Source: CAWEQW01 sp963811365
GTDB lineage: Bacteria; Actinomycetota; Actinomycetes; Propionibacteriales; Nocardioidaceae
Direction: 5' to 3'
Assembly: GCA_963811365.1 (NCBI GenBank)
Contig: CAWEQW010000008.1
Location: 620,001 to 684,000 of the forward strand
Length of the DNA stretch: 64,000 nt
A program made the translations under genes and the position numbers. Shown here in pieces: positions 27,950 through 37,162 of the stretch. How positions within the stretch are numbered: position 1 is the first letter of the stretch; each line of letters begins with the position of its first letter. A model generated the notes under the pieces. That model saw nothing but the letters and a program-made list of their open reading frames with translations, searched no databases and was not told where the DNA came from.

Positions 27950-28999
27950 TCAGGCGAGCAGGATGTCGAACAGGTAGCCGACCGCGACGATGCCGGCGCC
28001 GACAACAGCGACGTAGGTGCCCAGCAGCTGCGGCCTGAGGACCCGACGCAGCAGGACCATCTCCGGTAGCGACAGGGCGACGACGGCCATCATGAAGGCC
28101 AGCAGCGTGCCCATCGGCAGGCCCTTGTCGTGCAGGGCGACCACCAGCGGCATGATCCCCGCGGCGTTGGAGTACAGCGGGATGCCGATCAGCACCGCCA
28201 CCAGGACCCCGAACGCGTTCCCGGGACCGGCGTACTGCACGAAGAGGCTCTGCGGCGCCCAGCCATGGATGACGGCGCCGAGACCGATGCCGATCAACAG
28301 GTAGGGCCAGATCCTGTGCAGGATGCTGCGAACCTCCTCGGCCCCCATCCGCAGGCGCTGTCCGAGTGTCAGGTCGGCGGTAGAGTCGACGACCTGGCCG
28401 CCGAGCCTGGTCTCGAACACGAACGGCTCGACCCACCGTTCGACTCCCAGGCGGCCGAGCACCCACCCGGCGCCGATCGCGATGCTCACCCCGGCGGCGA
28501 TGTAGGCGAGGGTGACCTGCCAGCCGAACATGGTCAGCAGCAGGCCGATCGCCACCTCGTTCACCAGCGGGCTTGCGATCAGGAAGCTGAGCGTGACGCC
28601 GATCGGGATGCCGGCGGCGACGAACCCGATGAACGCCGGGACCGCGCTGCACGAGCAGAACGGAGTGACCACGCCGAGCCCGGCGGCCATCACGTTGCCG
28701 ACGCCCTCCCGGCGCCCACCGAGCAGCGCCCGGGTCCGTTCGATGCTCATGTACGAGCGCGCGACGGTGATCACGAAGATGATGCCCGAGAGCAGCAGCG
28801 TGATCTTGACCGAGTCGTAGACGAAGAAGTGCAGCGTCTCGGTGATCCGGCTCTCGGGGTCCATCCCGAGTACGTCGTACAGCAGCCAGTCCCAGAGCCG
28901 TCCGTTGGCCACGTAGGCGAGGCCCCACGCACCCGCGGCACCCGAGAGCGCCAGCCAGCGCCTCCGGGTCGAGGTGGGCAGCCGCTCGATGATGCGCAT
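27950..28999 (-). CDS. DUF318 / YraQ-type permease
   Basis: The protein has 349 residues with about eight membrane helices in two halves. The family motif VVTPFCSCSAVPAFIGFVAAG is present, as is its second-half partner GIPLYSNAAGIMPLVVALHDKG. Family members are permeases, and some neighbours have been linked to arsenic or other metal resistance. The substrate is unproven. The ATG at 28999 shares a base with the TGA of the arsR gene, so translation is coupled. The thioredoxin gene follows 35 bases later. Confidence 0.87.
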   Translation of the reverse strand: MRIIERLPTSTRRRWLALSGAAGAWGLAYVANGRLWDWLLYDVLGMDPESRITETLHFFVYDSVKITLLLSGIIFVITVARSYMSIERTRALLGGRREGVGNVMAAGLGVVTPFCSCSAVPAFIGFVAAGIPIGVTLSFLIASPLVNEVAIGLLLTMFGWQVTLAYIAAGVSIAIGAGWVLGRLGVERWVEPFVFETRLGGQVVDSTADLTLGQRLRMGAEEVRSILHRIWPYLLIGIGLGAVIHGWAPQSLFVQYAGPGNAFGVLVAVLIGIPLYSNAAGIMPLVVALHDKGLPMGTLLAFMMAVVALSLPEMVLLRRVLRPQLLGTYVAVVGAGIVAVGYLFDILLA

Positions 29000-29373
29000 C
29001 ACGACACCGGCAGTGCCTCGGTCAGCTTCATCAGCGTTCCGGGCGCCAGGTCGTAGTCCACCCAGCGGCCGCGCTTGGTCGTGGTGACCAGGCCCGCCTC
29101 GCGCAGCACCTTCAGGTGGTAGCTCAACAGGTTCGGCGCGATCGTCACCTGAGCCTGCAGATCGCACACGCACGCCCGACCGGCGGTCAACCGGCGCAGC
29201 ACGGTCCACCGAACCGGGTCCGCGACCGCGGCCAACAGCCTGACGTGGTCGGTCGCGGCTCCGGCCGCACCCGAGCCCAACGCATCAACGGGGCTTGAAC
29301 CAGTCACAGTTGAATCATCCGTCGCCGACGCCTGGCACGCGCAGAGCCGGTCGGCCCGGATCCTCGGGACCAT
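28999..29373 (-). CDS. ArsR/SmtB-family metal-responsive repressor
   Basis: The protein has 124 residues. The winged helix includes ADPVRWTVLRRLTAGRACVCDLQ, with the alpha-3 Cys-Val-Cys pair typical of arsenic or cadmium sensors. NLLSYHLKVLREAGLVTTTKRGRWVDYDLAPG completes the wing. A further Cys pair (CAC) sits near the N-terminus. It should repress its own operon with the permease and thioredoxin until metal binds. GGGAAGG precedes the ATG at 29373. Confidence 0.88.
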   Translation of the reverse strand: MVPRIRADRLCACQASATDDSTVTGSSPVDALGSGAAGAATDHVRLLAAVADPVRWTVLRRLTAGRACVCDLQAQVTIAPNLLSYHLKVLREAGLVTTTKRGRWVDYDLAPGTLMKLTEALPVS

Positions 29374-29404
29374 GGACCTTCCCGACGCCGTCGGCGTGCG
29401 GTCC

Positions 29405-29851
29405 TCAGGACCGGGCTCCGCCTTCGAGCAGGCGCTTCAGCCTCGTGAGGTCCTTCTGGTTCGCCCTGCGCATCGCCTGGGCGACGACGGGCGCTCCCAA
29501 CCTGGTGAACCCGTGTAATTCACCGCGGTTCCGCAAGGTCATCCGGGTGCCACCCGCACTGTCCTGCCAGGTGTAGGAGGTCTCCATCGGGAAGGGGCCC
29601 TCCCGGGTGCTCATCGTCAGCCTCGAGCCCGGGACGTGCTCGAGGACCTCGAAGGTGTAGGCCAGCCGTCGCCCCAGGAAGGACGCCACGAACGACACCC
29701 GGGTGCCGACGTCCAACGGCCGAGGCGTCAGCCACTCGACGGTCTTGATGTTGGCGTACCACCGGGTGGCGTTGTCCGGGTCCGCGGCGAAGTGCGCCAC
29801 CTCGGCACGCCGACGGTCGATCTCGACCGAGGTGAGGACGTCGACGGCCAT
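29405..29851 (-). CDS. SRPBCC family protein
   Basis: The protein has 148 residues with the START/Bet v 1 fold. VLTSVEIDRRRAEVAHFAADPDNATRWYANIK is the usual polyketide-cyclase-like start, and the final helix has MRRANQKDLTRLKRLLE. The ligand is unknown. It lies upstream of the ArsR-permease operon on the same strand with a 31-base gap, but it could have its own promoter. The start ATG at 29851 has no clear ribosome binding site. Confidence 0.83.
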   Translation of the reverse strand: MAVDVLTSVEIDRRRAEVAHFAADPDNATRWYANIKTVEWLTPRPLDVGTRVSFVASFLGRRLAYTFEVLEHVPGSRLTMSTREGPFPMETSYTWQDSAGGTRMTLRNRGELHGFTRLGAPVVAQAMRRANQKDLTRLKRLLEGGARS

Positions 29852-30100
29852 GACCGCGACGGTACCGGCGCGGACAGGGTGACGTCGACGACGGCGACGT
29901 CCGGTGACCTTTCGGCGCCGGCGTTCACCTCGGAGTACGACGTTCGTCGTGTTCGGTCGGCGTTCCCCGTACCGATGCCGCGCTGGGACGGCGCCGCGCA
30001 GCGATCCGTGACCGGCAGGCCGTCCCGCCGCAGTCGAGGGATGACCGCCGCTTCGTCCGCTTGCGACCCGCTGGCCGCGGCTTGACCCTACAGTCGCTCC

Positions 30101-30733
30101 ATGAGCGAGATGAGCATGAACAAGGCGATCCACGGAGCCGTCCGGCGCGACCTCGACAGGTTCGTCGCCGCGCTCGACGCCTTCACGCCCGGTGACCGGT
30201 CCCGGGCTGCGCGGCTGCACGCCGCCTGGGTCAACTTCGATGACCAGCTCAGCGTGCACCACCACGGCGAGCACGACATCGCGTGGCCAGCTCTGCAGGC
30301 GGTGGGTGTCGACGCCGGGACCCTGGCGACCATGGACGCCGAGCACGCGACGATGGCCGCAGCCCTCACCGACACCCGTGCGGCCATGGAGGCGCTCGAA
30401 CGCACGGCCGCGGCCACTGACCGCGACGCGGCCCTGGCGGCGATGACGAAGCTGCAGAGCGTCACCGTGGAGCACCTCGACCACGAGGAGGCCGAGACCG
30501 AGGACGTCTACCTCGCCAAGCGCGACACCCCGGAGATCAGGGCCATGGGCAAGGAGTTCGGCAAGGTGAGCCCCGCCCGGGGCGGGCGGTTCCTCGCGTG
30601 GGTGCTCGACGGCGCGTCGCCCGAGGAGCGCGCGGCAGTCACCGACAGCGTTCCGGGGCCGGTGCTCTCGATCGTCGGCGGCATCTTCGGACGCGGCTAC
30701 CGCAAGAGCATCGCGCCGACCTGGCGGCAGTGA
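30101..30733 (+). CDS. Hemerythrin domain protein
   Basis: The protein has 210 residues. Helix 1 has IHGAVRRDLDRF, helix 2 has FDDQLSVHHHGEHDIAWPAL and helix 4 has VEHLDHEEAETEDVY. These give the His and Glu residues for a di-iron site in a four-helix bundle. Such domains bind O2 or sense oxygen, NO or iron. There is no attached output domain. It stands alone, and no iron-related neighbour is present. Alternative starts lie at 30113 and 30116. Confidence 0.87.
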   Translation: MSEMSMNKAIHGAVRRDLDRFVAALDAFTPGDRSRAARLHAAWVNFDDQLSVHHHGEHDIAWPALQAVGVDAGTLATMDAEHATMAAALTDTRAAMEALERTAAATDRDAALAAMTKLQSVTVEHLDHEEAETEDVYLAKRDTPEIRAMGKEFGKVSPARGGRFLAWVLDGASPEERAAVTDSVPGPVLSIVGGIFGRGYRKSIAPTWRQ

Positions 30734-30801
30734 GCCTGCCCTGCTTGCCTGCCACCGAGCGCACAGCCGCCCGGCGGTCGCCGTGGGGCTGTGAAGACGG
30801 G

Positions 30802-31269
30802 TCACTCGTCGGTGCCCTCGTCTTCGTGTCGCCCCGCGATCAGCTCCAGCGCCTGTACCACTACATAGATAAGGGTGGCCGCGAACGGCGCGACCACCCA
30901 CGCCCACCACCCGTCGACCAGCCTCACCAACCCCATGGCCGCGGCGACCCCCGCTCCGACGGCCATGAAGTCGGTGGCGGTCGCGAGCAGGACCACCCGC
31001 GTCGGCTCCGACTTGGAACGATCGACGTCCACTGTGGCGGCGAGCGCCACGTTGAGCAGCGAGAAGGCTGCGACCGAGGCGGCGGCGAACGCCATCAGCT
31101 GCGCCGTCGACGGCTTGCCGACGGCGGACGAGACCACCTGGAAGGTCACGGTCACCGTGACGGAGAAGCCGAACGCCCGGGCGTTGCCCGATACGGACGT
31201 GTAGAGGCCACGCATCCAGGCTCGCGACGCGCTGATCGGCGGCTCCGTGCGGTCTCCGGACGAGCTCAA
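30802..31269 (-). CDS. Four-helix membrane protein of unknown function
   Basis: The protein has 155 residues. Four hydrophobic segments lie at about 28-50, 57-78, 92-115 and 120-143. The start is polar (SSSGDRTEPPISASRAWMRG) and the tail acidic (GRHEDEGTDE). Similar unnamed integral membrane proteins exist in actinobacteria, but I cannot name the family. The plus-strand ORF in the same region is a shadow. It converges with the hemerythrin gene. Confidence 0.65.
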   Translation of the reverse strand: MSSSGDRTEPPISASRAWMRGLYTSVSGNARAFGFSVTVTVTFQVVSSAVGKPSTAQLMAFAAASVAAFSLLNVALAATVDVDRSKSEPTRVVLLATATDFMAVGAGVAAAMGLVRLVDGWWAWVVAPFAATLIYVVVQALELIAGRHEDEGTDE

Positions 31270-31512
31270 GCCGATCCCTCAGCGTCCCGGCCGCGCCGGG
31301 TTCGTGCGGTACGCCGCGCAGGGCAGGCGTCGGCGTCGCGTCCGGTCGCCGCCACGGCGGTGGAGATGACCCGGCTGCAGGGCATGGCCGAGCCGTACCC
31401 GGCCATGCCCGGGCCTATGCCGGCCTGTTCGCGGCTCCGCACGCTCCTCGTCCTGAAGCAGCCCTATCGTGGTCGTACCCCAACCACCGGAAAGCCCGAC
31501 GGAGCGAGAACA

Positions 31513-32184
31513 ATGACTGACCCCTCGGAGAAGCTGTCCGCGACCCAGGTGCGCGAGGCCGGTCTCACGGACTGGCGACAGATCCTCGGACGCATCAAGG
31601 CTCGGTTCAGCACCGGCGACTTCGCAACCGGCCTCGCGCTGGTCGACAAGGTCGGCGCCGCGGCCGAGGCAGCCAACCACCACCCCGACATCCAGCTCAC
31701 CTACTCCGACGTGATCGTCACGCTCGCCAGCCACGACGTCGGCGGTATCACGACCCGCGACCTCGATCTCGCGCGCCAGATCAGCCGGCACGCAGCGGAG
31801 CTCGGCATCGACTCCGACGCCGGCGGCCTGACCCAGGTGGAGCTCGGTCTCGACACCGCACTCGGGCCACAGCTTGCGCCGTTCTATGCAGCGTTGCTCG
31901 GCGGCACGGTGGACGACGGCGAGCCGGTCGACCCCAGCGGCCAGGTGCCCACGGTGTGGTGGCAGGAACCGGTCGACGACGAGACGTGGGCGCTCCCAGA
32001 GCAGCAGTTCGACCAGCGCTGGCACTTCGACGTGTGGGTGGCCCACGACGAGGGCGAACGGCGCCTGCAGGCAGTCTTGGAGGCCGGGGGCCGCCTCGTC
32101 AGCGACCGCGCGGCGCCGGCCTACTGGGTCGTCGAGGACGCCGATGGCAACCGGTCCTGCATCTGCACACCCGCTGGCCGCTGA
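31513..32184 (+). CDS. Fusion of pterin-4a-carbinolamine dehydratase and VOC domain
   Basis: The protein has 223 residues. Residues 1-100 are a 4a-hydroxytetrahydrobiopterin dehydratase (PCD/PhhB). The full signature is present in NHHPDIQLTYSDVIVTLASH followed by the distal Asp (TTRDLDLARQI). Residues about 105-223 are a glyoxalase-like VOC domain (LDTALGPQLAPFYAALLGG, then WHFDVWVAHDEGERRL). PCD recycles the pterin cofactor of aromatic amino acid hydroxylases, but no such hydroxylase is in the window. GGAG lies upstream of the ATG. The fusion partner may act on a related oxidised pterin; that is speculation. Confidence 0.88.
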   Translation: MTDPSEKLSATQVREAGLTDWRQILGRIKARFSTGDFATGLALVDKVGAAAEAANHHPDIQLTYSDVIVTLASHDVGGITTRDLDLARQISRHAAELGIDSDAGGLTQVELGLDTALGPQLAPFYAALLGGTVDDGEPVDPSGQVPTVWWQEPVDDETWALPEQQFDQRWHFDVWVAHDEGERRLQAVLEAGGRLVSDRAAPAYWVVEDADGNRSCICTPAGR

Positions 32185-32340
32185 GCGACGCAACGACAAC
32201 ACCAGCTGCTGTGGGCCGGCGTCGACAGCCCGTGGGTGCGCATCGTGGACTCGACGAAGCTCCGGGCCGGACCGAGCGGGCGCGCCTGCTCATCGCCGCG
32301 CTCGACGATGAGGGCGTCGGGGACCCGCTACGTTGGCGAC

Positions 32341-32670
32341 ATGGAGTGCGACGACTACCAGCGCGCAGCGATGCGTACAGCCCGAGACAAGGATGCCCCG
32401 GACGAGTTCATGCACCTGGTCCTCGGGTTGGTGGGTGAGGCCGGCGAGATCGCCGAGAAGGTGAAGAAGCTCGTCCGCGACAAGAACAGCGACCTTGCCG
32501 AGCTCGACCGTGACGACATGGCCTCCGAGCTCGGCGATGTCCTCTGGTACACGGCGGTCCTGGCCGACTTCCTGGGTCTCTCCCTGGACGACGTCGCACA
32601 GCGGAACGTCGACAAGCTCGCCGACCGGCAGCGTCGCGATGTGCTGAGCGGCTCCGGCGACAACCGCTGA
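32341..32670 (+). CDS. MazG-like nucleoside triphosphate pyrophosphohydrolase
   Basis: The protein has 109 residues. LVGEAGEIAEKVKKLVRD (ExxE) and ELGDVLWYTAVLADFLG (ExxD) are the two magnesium-binding motifs of the all-alpha NTP-PPase fold. It would hydrolyse (d)NTPs or abnormal nucleotides to monophosphates. The fold is the single short domain type often found in phages and actinobacteria. The ATG at 32341 is chosen because upstream residues look non-coding; the ribosome binding site is weak. Confidence 0.85.
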   Translation: MECDDYQRAAMRTARDKDAPDEFMHLVLGLVGEAGEIAEKVKKLVRDKNSDLAELDRDDMASELGDVLWYTAVLADFLGLSLDDVAQRNVDKLADRQRRDVLSGSGDNR

Positions 32671-32764
32671 GAATCACACCCATCCTGCGACTCGGGTGCG
32701 CCGCAACCGGACCCATCTCCGCGAGCTCGCGGAACGTGGCATCGTCGCGCGGACCGATGCCGGA

Positions 32765-33886
32765 TCAGTGCACGAGGCGTGCTCTGAGCCGCTCTACGGT
32801 TCCGTCCACGTCAGTGAGCTTGTCGAGGCCGAAGAGCCCCACCCGGAAGGTGGAGAAGTCATCTCGCTCACCGCACATCAGCGGTACGCCGGCCGCGACC
32901 TGGATGCCACGGTCCTTGAAGTAGGCGCCGCTGCGGACGTCGGGATCGTCGGTGAAGGCCACCACGACGCTGGGTGCGGCGAACCCTTCGGAGGCGACCG
33001 AGGCGTACCCCGCCTCTGCGAGCACCGCGCGGACCCGCCTGCCGAGGGACGTCTGAGCCAGCCGCAGGTCGTTGAGCCCGCTGGCGCGGGTCTCGAGCAT
33101 CACGGCAGCGTCGCGCGCGAGCGTGTCTGTCGGCAGCGTGGCGTGGTAGGGCGTCTGCCCCTGGGTGTAGGCCTCGGTGATCGCCAACCACTTGCGCAGG
33201 TCGACCGCGAAGCTCGTCGAGGTCGTTGACACCACCTGGGCCCGTCCGGCCTCACCGAGCATCACGTAGCCCGCACCCGGTGAGCCGCTCCATCCCTTCT
33301 GCGGAGCGCTGAGCAGGACATCGACCCCGAGATCGGTCATGTCGACCCACAGCGCCCCCGACGCGATGCAGTCGAGGACGAACAGCCCACCGGCGCCATG
33401 CGTCGCCGCGGCGACGGTGCGCACATAGTCGTCAGGCAGCAGCAGGCCCGCCGCCGTCTCCACATGTGCTGCGAAGACCACCTCGGGACGGTTGCGCTCG
33501 ATCTCCTCGACCACCTCGTCGACCGGAGGCGGGACCCAGGGAGCGTGCCGCTCATCGGACACCGGGCGGGCGCTGCAGACGGTCGTCCCAGCGGCGACGG
33601 ACCCCGCATCGAGGATCTGCGACCAGCGGTAGGAGAACAGCCCGTTGCGGACCACGAGGCACCGGCGCCCGGTCGCCAGCTGCCGGGCGACGGCCTCCAT
33701 GGCGTACGTGCCGCCCCCCGGGACGACCGCGACCGTCTCAGCCCCGTAGGTCGCGCGCAGGACGTCGACGACGTCCTGCATCACCCCGACGAACCGTTGG
33801 GACATGTGGTTCAAGGATCGGTCGGTGAAGACGACCGAGTACTCGAGCAGTCCATCCGGATCGACGTCGCGGCGAGGAAGAGTCAC
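32765..33886 (-). CDS. Class V aminotransferase (alanine-glyoxylate type)
   Basis: The protein has 373 residues, a PLP enzyme of fold type I. VVPGGGTYAMEAVARQL is the phosphate-binding loop, DCIASGALWVDM carries the PLP-ring Asp, and SAPQKGWSGSPGAGYVML has the Schiff-base Lys. It resembles the serine/alanine-glyoxylate and phosphonate aminotransferase group; the donor and acceptor are not certain. The GTG at 33886 is preferred because the 52 in-frame residues upstream look non-coding. It converges with the MazG gene. Confidence 0.85.
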   Translation of the reverse strand: MTLPRRDVDPDGLLEYSVVFTDRSLNHMSQRFVGVMQDVVDVLRATYGAETVAVVPGGGTYAMEAVARQLATGRRCLVVRNGLFSYRWSQILDAGSVAAGTTVCSARPVSDERHAPWVPPPVDEVVEEIERNRPEVVFAAHVETAAGLLLPDDYVRTVAAATHGAGGLFVLDCIASGALWVDMTDLGVDVLLSAPQKGWSGSPGAGYVMLGEAGRAQVVSTTSTSFAVDLRKWLAITEAYTQGQTPYHATLPTDTLARDAAVMLETRASGLNDLRLAQTSLGRRVRAVLAEAGYASVASEGFAAPSVVVAFTDDPDVRSGAYFKDRGIQVAAGVPLMCGERDDFSTFRVGLFGLDKLTDVDGTVERLRARLVH

Positions 33887-34069
33887 CCCCGCAGATTGCC
33901 ACAGCTCGCTCGCACGTGATGCGGTGGCCTCCGGGAGGCGCGACTCAGCCGCGATCCGCAAGCGGATCGCTGATGGCCGGGCAGGTGGATCCTCCCGCAG
34001 CGGTGCTTCCGGGACAGCCCTGAGGGTCTGGGCGGAGCACACCGCTCCGCGGCTGCGCGTCGGCCGCCG

Positions 34070-35107
34070 TCAGCCGCGTGGATCGATCATGGTGATCCCC
34101 GCGACCGTGGCTTCGTCGAACCGGGGCAGCAGGGCTGCCGCCTCCTCGAGACCGATGGTGCGCTCGATCAGCCGTTGGGGTTCCAGCGACCCCTCCTCGA
34201 TCAGCGCCATCATGCCGGGGTAGTCGGCCGCCGCCATCCCGTGGCTGCCCAGGACGTCGAGCTCCCACCCGATCACTCGTGCCATCGGCACCCTCGGGTG
34301 CCCTCCGATCGGCGGGAGCAGCCCGACCTGCACGAGGCGGCCTCGCCGTCGCAGGCTGAGGACCGCATCGGCGCAGGTCTGCTCGCTGCCGACGGCATCG
34401 ATGGCGACGTCGCTACCACCCTCGACGAGGTCTCCGACCGCCGAGGGGATATCGGTTCCGTCGGCGAGGACGGTGTGCTCGGCGCCGAGCCGGGCGGCCA
34501 CCGCGAGCGCTTCCCGGTTGCGGTCCACGGCGACGACGTGGGCGCCGAGAGCGCGGGCGATCATCACCGCGCTGAGGCCCACGCCACCGCTCCCGACCAC
34601 CGTGACCCACTCACCCTCGGTGACCCGCGCGCGTGCTACGAGCGCGCGGAACGCCGTGGCGAAACGGCATCCGAGACTGGCCGCAGTCGCGAGGTGCACC
34701 TGCTCGGGTACGGCGACCAGGTTGGTGTCCGCGGCGTACAGAGCGACGTACTCGGCGAACGAGCCCCAGTGCGTGAACCCCGGCTGTTGCTGGTCGGGGC
34801 AGACCTGGGCGTTCCCGGCCCGGCACCACGCGCACCGGCCACAGCCGCAGACGAACGGAACGGTGACCCGGTCCCCCACCCTCCACCGAGCCACGCCGGT
34901 GCCGACCTCCACGACCTCACCGGCGAGCTCGTGGCCAGGCACGTGCGGCCACGAGACCTCGTCGTGTCCTGCCCAGGCGTGCCAGTCGCTGCGGCACATC
35001 CCGGTCGCGGCGACACGGACCACGACGCCACCCGCCGGGGCCGAGGGCGCTGGCACTTCTCGAACCTCAGGGCGAGACCGGGCTGAGTCGACCACGACTG
35101 CGCGCAT
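34070..35107 (-). CDS. Zinc-dependent alcohol dehydrogenase
   Basis: The protein has 345 residues of the medium-chain dehydrogenase family. GMCRSDWHAW and PGHELAGEVVEVG give the catalytic zinc ligands. CGCGRCAWCRAGNAQVC provides the four structural cysteines. The cofactor site is VTVVGSGGVGLSAVMIARALGAHVVAVDRN, and the Asp after the beta-2 strand suggests NAD. It oxidises a primary or secondary alcohol or reduces the aldehyde. An acetyltransferase remnant lies just upstream in the same frame and is not part of it. Confidence 0.9.
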   Translation of the reverse strand: MRAVVVDSARSRPEVREVPAPSAPAGGVVVRVAATGMCRSDWHAWAGHDEVSWPHVPGHELAGEVVEVGTGVARWRVGDRVTVPFVCGCGRCAWCRAGNAQVCPDQQQPGFTHWGSFAEYVALYAADTNLVAVPEQVHLATAASLGCRFATAFRALVARARVTEGEWVTVVGSGGVGLSAVMIARALGAHVVAVDRNREALAVAARLGAEHTVLADGTDIPSAVGDLVEGGSDVAIDAVGSEQTCADAVLSLRRRGRLVQVGLLPPIGGHPRVPMARVIGWELDVLGSHGMAAADYPGMMALIEEGSLEPQRLIERTIGLEEAAALLPRFDEATVAGITMIDPRG

Positions 35108-35179
35108 CAGCCCATCCTCGCAAACGGTCACAGGCGCTCGGCGCGACCGCTCCGGGCCAGGTGCCCTGCCTGCCACCGC

Positions 35180-35420
35180 TCTCGTCAGGCGGAACAGGAC
35201 GTGTCGCTTCAGCGGATGGCCGTCCGCGACGGCGGTCATCGAGACGACCTCGCCGAGGCCCGCGCGCTCGAAGCCGGACCGCACGGCTTCCCGGGCGGCC
35301 TCGGTGGCCCAGCCCCGGCCCAGGCTGGGCCCTGGCCAACCGGTGGCCGATCCCGAACGCCGGCGTGACCTCCGCCTCGAAGGTCTGGTGGATAAGCCCT
35401 GCGAAGCCGATGAACGCCAT
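35180..35420 (-). pseudogene. RimJ/RimL-type GNAT acetyltransferase remnant
   Basis: MAFIGFAGLIHQTFEAEVTP and FGIGHRL occur in one frame. After a shift near 35340, GRGWATEAAREAVRSGFERAG and GHPLKRHVLFRL follow in another. Both blocks belong to the central and last parts of RimJ/RimL acetyltransferases. The N-terminal third is missing, and so is the segment before GHPL. The second frame runs on into the alcohol dehydrogenase frame without a stop. Confidence 0.72.
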
Positions 35421-35436
35421 CGGCCGGGCCGAGCCG

Positions 35437-36342
35437 TCAGCGCTTGGCAGCCGCTCGCCGCAGCTCGTAGCCCGTGGTCTTGGCCAGTATCGCGTTGACC
35501 CGCTCGCGCCACCGGCCGGCTGACCGGGCGCGGCGCGCTGCGACCGGGAGAGGATCGGCCGGCTCCCATCCTGCCGCGATCGGCGCTTCGCTGGAGCGGC
35601 ATCGCAGGGTCACGCGCCTGCCCTTCGCGTAGCCTTCGAGGCCGACGACGGGCGGTCGGTCGGCCAGCCTGCTCGCCCAGTCGTACATCGACTCGATCTC
35701 GAAGCCATAGGCGGACAGGAGCATCTGCAGCGCGGGCACGGTCGGCCACGCCACCAGGACCCGGCCCACCGCATAGGCGTCCTGGGCGGCACTGCGGATG
35801 TCCTCGACGTCCCGCTCACGGACCACCCTGAGGTTGGGCTGCTTCCCGGGCATGACCATCGTGTCGACGATCAGGTGCTTCGGAGCCAGGTCGTGAAGGC
35901 GGTACATCAGCTCCGTGTGCCGATAGGTGTGGTACAGGTACCCGAGACACAGCACCACGTCGACGTCGAACCTCTCCTGCGCCAGCACCTCGAAGACGTC
36001 GCCGCGCACGAAACGGTAGGTCTCCGCATCCTGGCCATAGAAGGCGAAGTTCTCCTCAGCCCTGTCGATGAGGCTCTGCCTGACCTCCACGCCGGTCACG
36101 TGCGCCGCGCCGGCCCTCAGCGCCGCCAGCGAGTACCGCCCGTCGTGACTTGCCAGGTCGAGCACCCGGGCACCGTCGAAGATGTCCCGGTTGCTGGCGA
36201 AAAGCGCCTCGTAGCGCTCGTTCATCCGGTTCCGCTGCTCGGTGGTGCTGCGGCCCCGGCGGCGCGGGCGTCGGTCTTGCGGGCGTGCCGTCGGCGTGAG
36301 CTCGCTGACTTCGATGAACCGTGGGTAGTCGTCGGCGAACAC
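35437..36342 (-). CDS. Class I SAM-dependent methyltransferase
   Basis: The protein has 301 residues. Motif I is GARVLDLASHDGRYSLAALRAGA, followed by VTGVEVRQSLIDRAEENF (acidic end of beta-2) and VDVVLCLGYLYHTYRH. The DLASHDGRYS variant is common in methyltransferases linked to surface-glycan or secondary-metabolite genes. The N-terminal 45 residues are basic and disordered. The acceptor is unknown. No partner gene is adjacent: the GNAT remnant follows and a TetR gene precedes it on the same strand, 206 bases away. Confidence 0.83.
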   Translation of the reverse strand: MFADDYPRFIEVSELTPTARPQDRRPRRRGRSTTEQRNRMNERYEALFASNRDIFDGARVLDLASHDGRYSLAALRAGAAHVTGVEVRQSLIDRAEENFAFYGQDAETYRFVRGDVFEVLAQERFDVDVVLCLGYLYHTYRHTELMYRLHDLAPKHLIVDTMVMPGKQPNLRVVRERDVEDIRSAAQDAYAVGRVLVAWPTVPALQMLLSAYGFEIESMYDWASRLADRPPVVGLEGYAKGRRVTLRCRSSEAPIAAGWEPADPLPVAARRARSAGRWRERVNAILAKTTGYELRRAAAKR

Positions 36343-36548
36343 GTGTCCCCCTTGGTGGCTTCAGACGATCGATGTCCGGACATCCAACCCCGACAACAGT
36401 CCCGACGACAAGAGTTGCCTCGGCATTGCTCATGGCAGCACTCAGGAGGCTGCAGAGCCTGGGGATCGATGGCCGGATTCCGGACGTCACGCCCACCCTG
36501 ACGCGACGAGGCGAACCGCGTGCCGGTCCGCGGCAGCGGCGCCAGGGG

Positions 36549-37115
36549 TCACTCGTCGAAGAGCAGCCGGCGAGCGATCCGGGTGACGGCCACCTCGTCC
36601 TCGGCGGCTACGTGGCCGGTCGCGACCCGGTGCAACAGCGTGCCCACGACCATGTCGAAAGCCAGGTCCACTCGCTGCTCGGGCAGCCCCCAACGCTCGG
36701 CCAGCAGGCGGGTGAACGGCTCGCGGATCCTCCCGCGGAGCCGAGCCCGGACCTGCGGGTCGCGGGCGGCCTCCGCGGCGAGGCCCACGAGCAGCAGCCG
36801 AACCGTCGGGTCGCTGACCTGGTGAGCCAGCCAGCTGACCGCAGCGTCCAGGTCGTCGCGAGCCAGGGCGGCATCTCCGTCGGCGCCCGCCACCGGTGGG
36901 TCGCCGAGCGCGGCGACCAGCGCGTCCACGGCCAGCTCGCCCTTGGACCGCCACCGTCGGTACAGCGTCGTCTTGGCGACCCCCGCCTGGCTGGCGATCG
37001 TGTCGATCGTGGTGCCGGCGTACCCGCGACGGGCGATCAGCTCCACAGCGGCCCCGAGCGCCGCGGCGTCCGCATCCCCACGTCGCGGCCTACCGGTCCG
37101 GCCGGTGTCTGCCAT
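36549..37115 (-). CDS. TetR-family transcriptional repressor
   Basis: The protein has 188 residues. The N-terminal helix-turn-helix is VELIARRGYAGTTIDTIASQAGVAKTTLYRRWRSKGEL. The rest is the helical ligand domain with a C-terminal TetR_C type end (HRVATGHVAAEDEVAVTRIARRLLF). It is divergent from the membrane protein at 37209. A perfect palindrome lies between them, so it very likely represses that gene and itself. The ligand is unknown. The start ATG is at 37115. Confidence 0.92.
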   Translation of the reverse strand: MADTGRTGRPRRGDADAAALGAAVELIARRGYAGTTIDTIASQAGVAKTTLYRRWRSKGELAVDALVAALGDPPVAGADGDAALARDDLDAAVSWLAHQVSDPTVRLLLVGLAAEAARDPQVRARLRGRIREPFTRLLAERWGLPEQRVDLAFDMVVGTLLHRVATGHVAAEDEVAVTRIARRLLFDE

Positions 37116-37162
37116 CTCACGCCCTCCGCGTTTGGCGGGGCCGGACCCCGGCACCTACCCTG

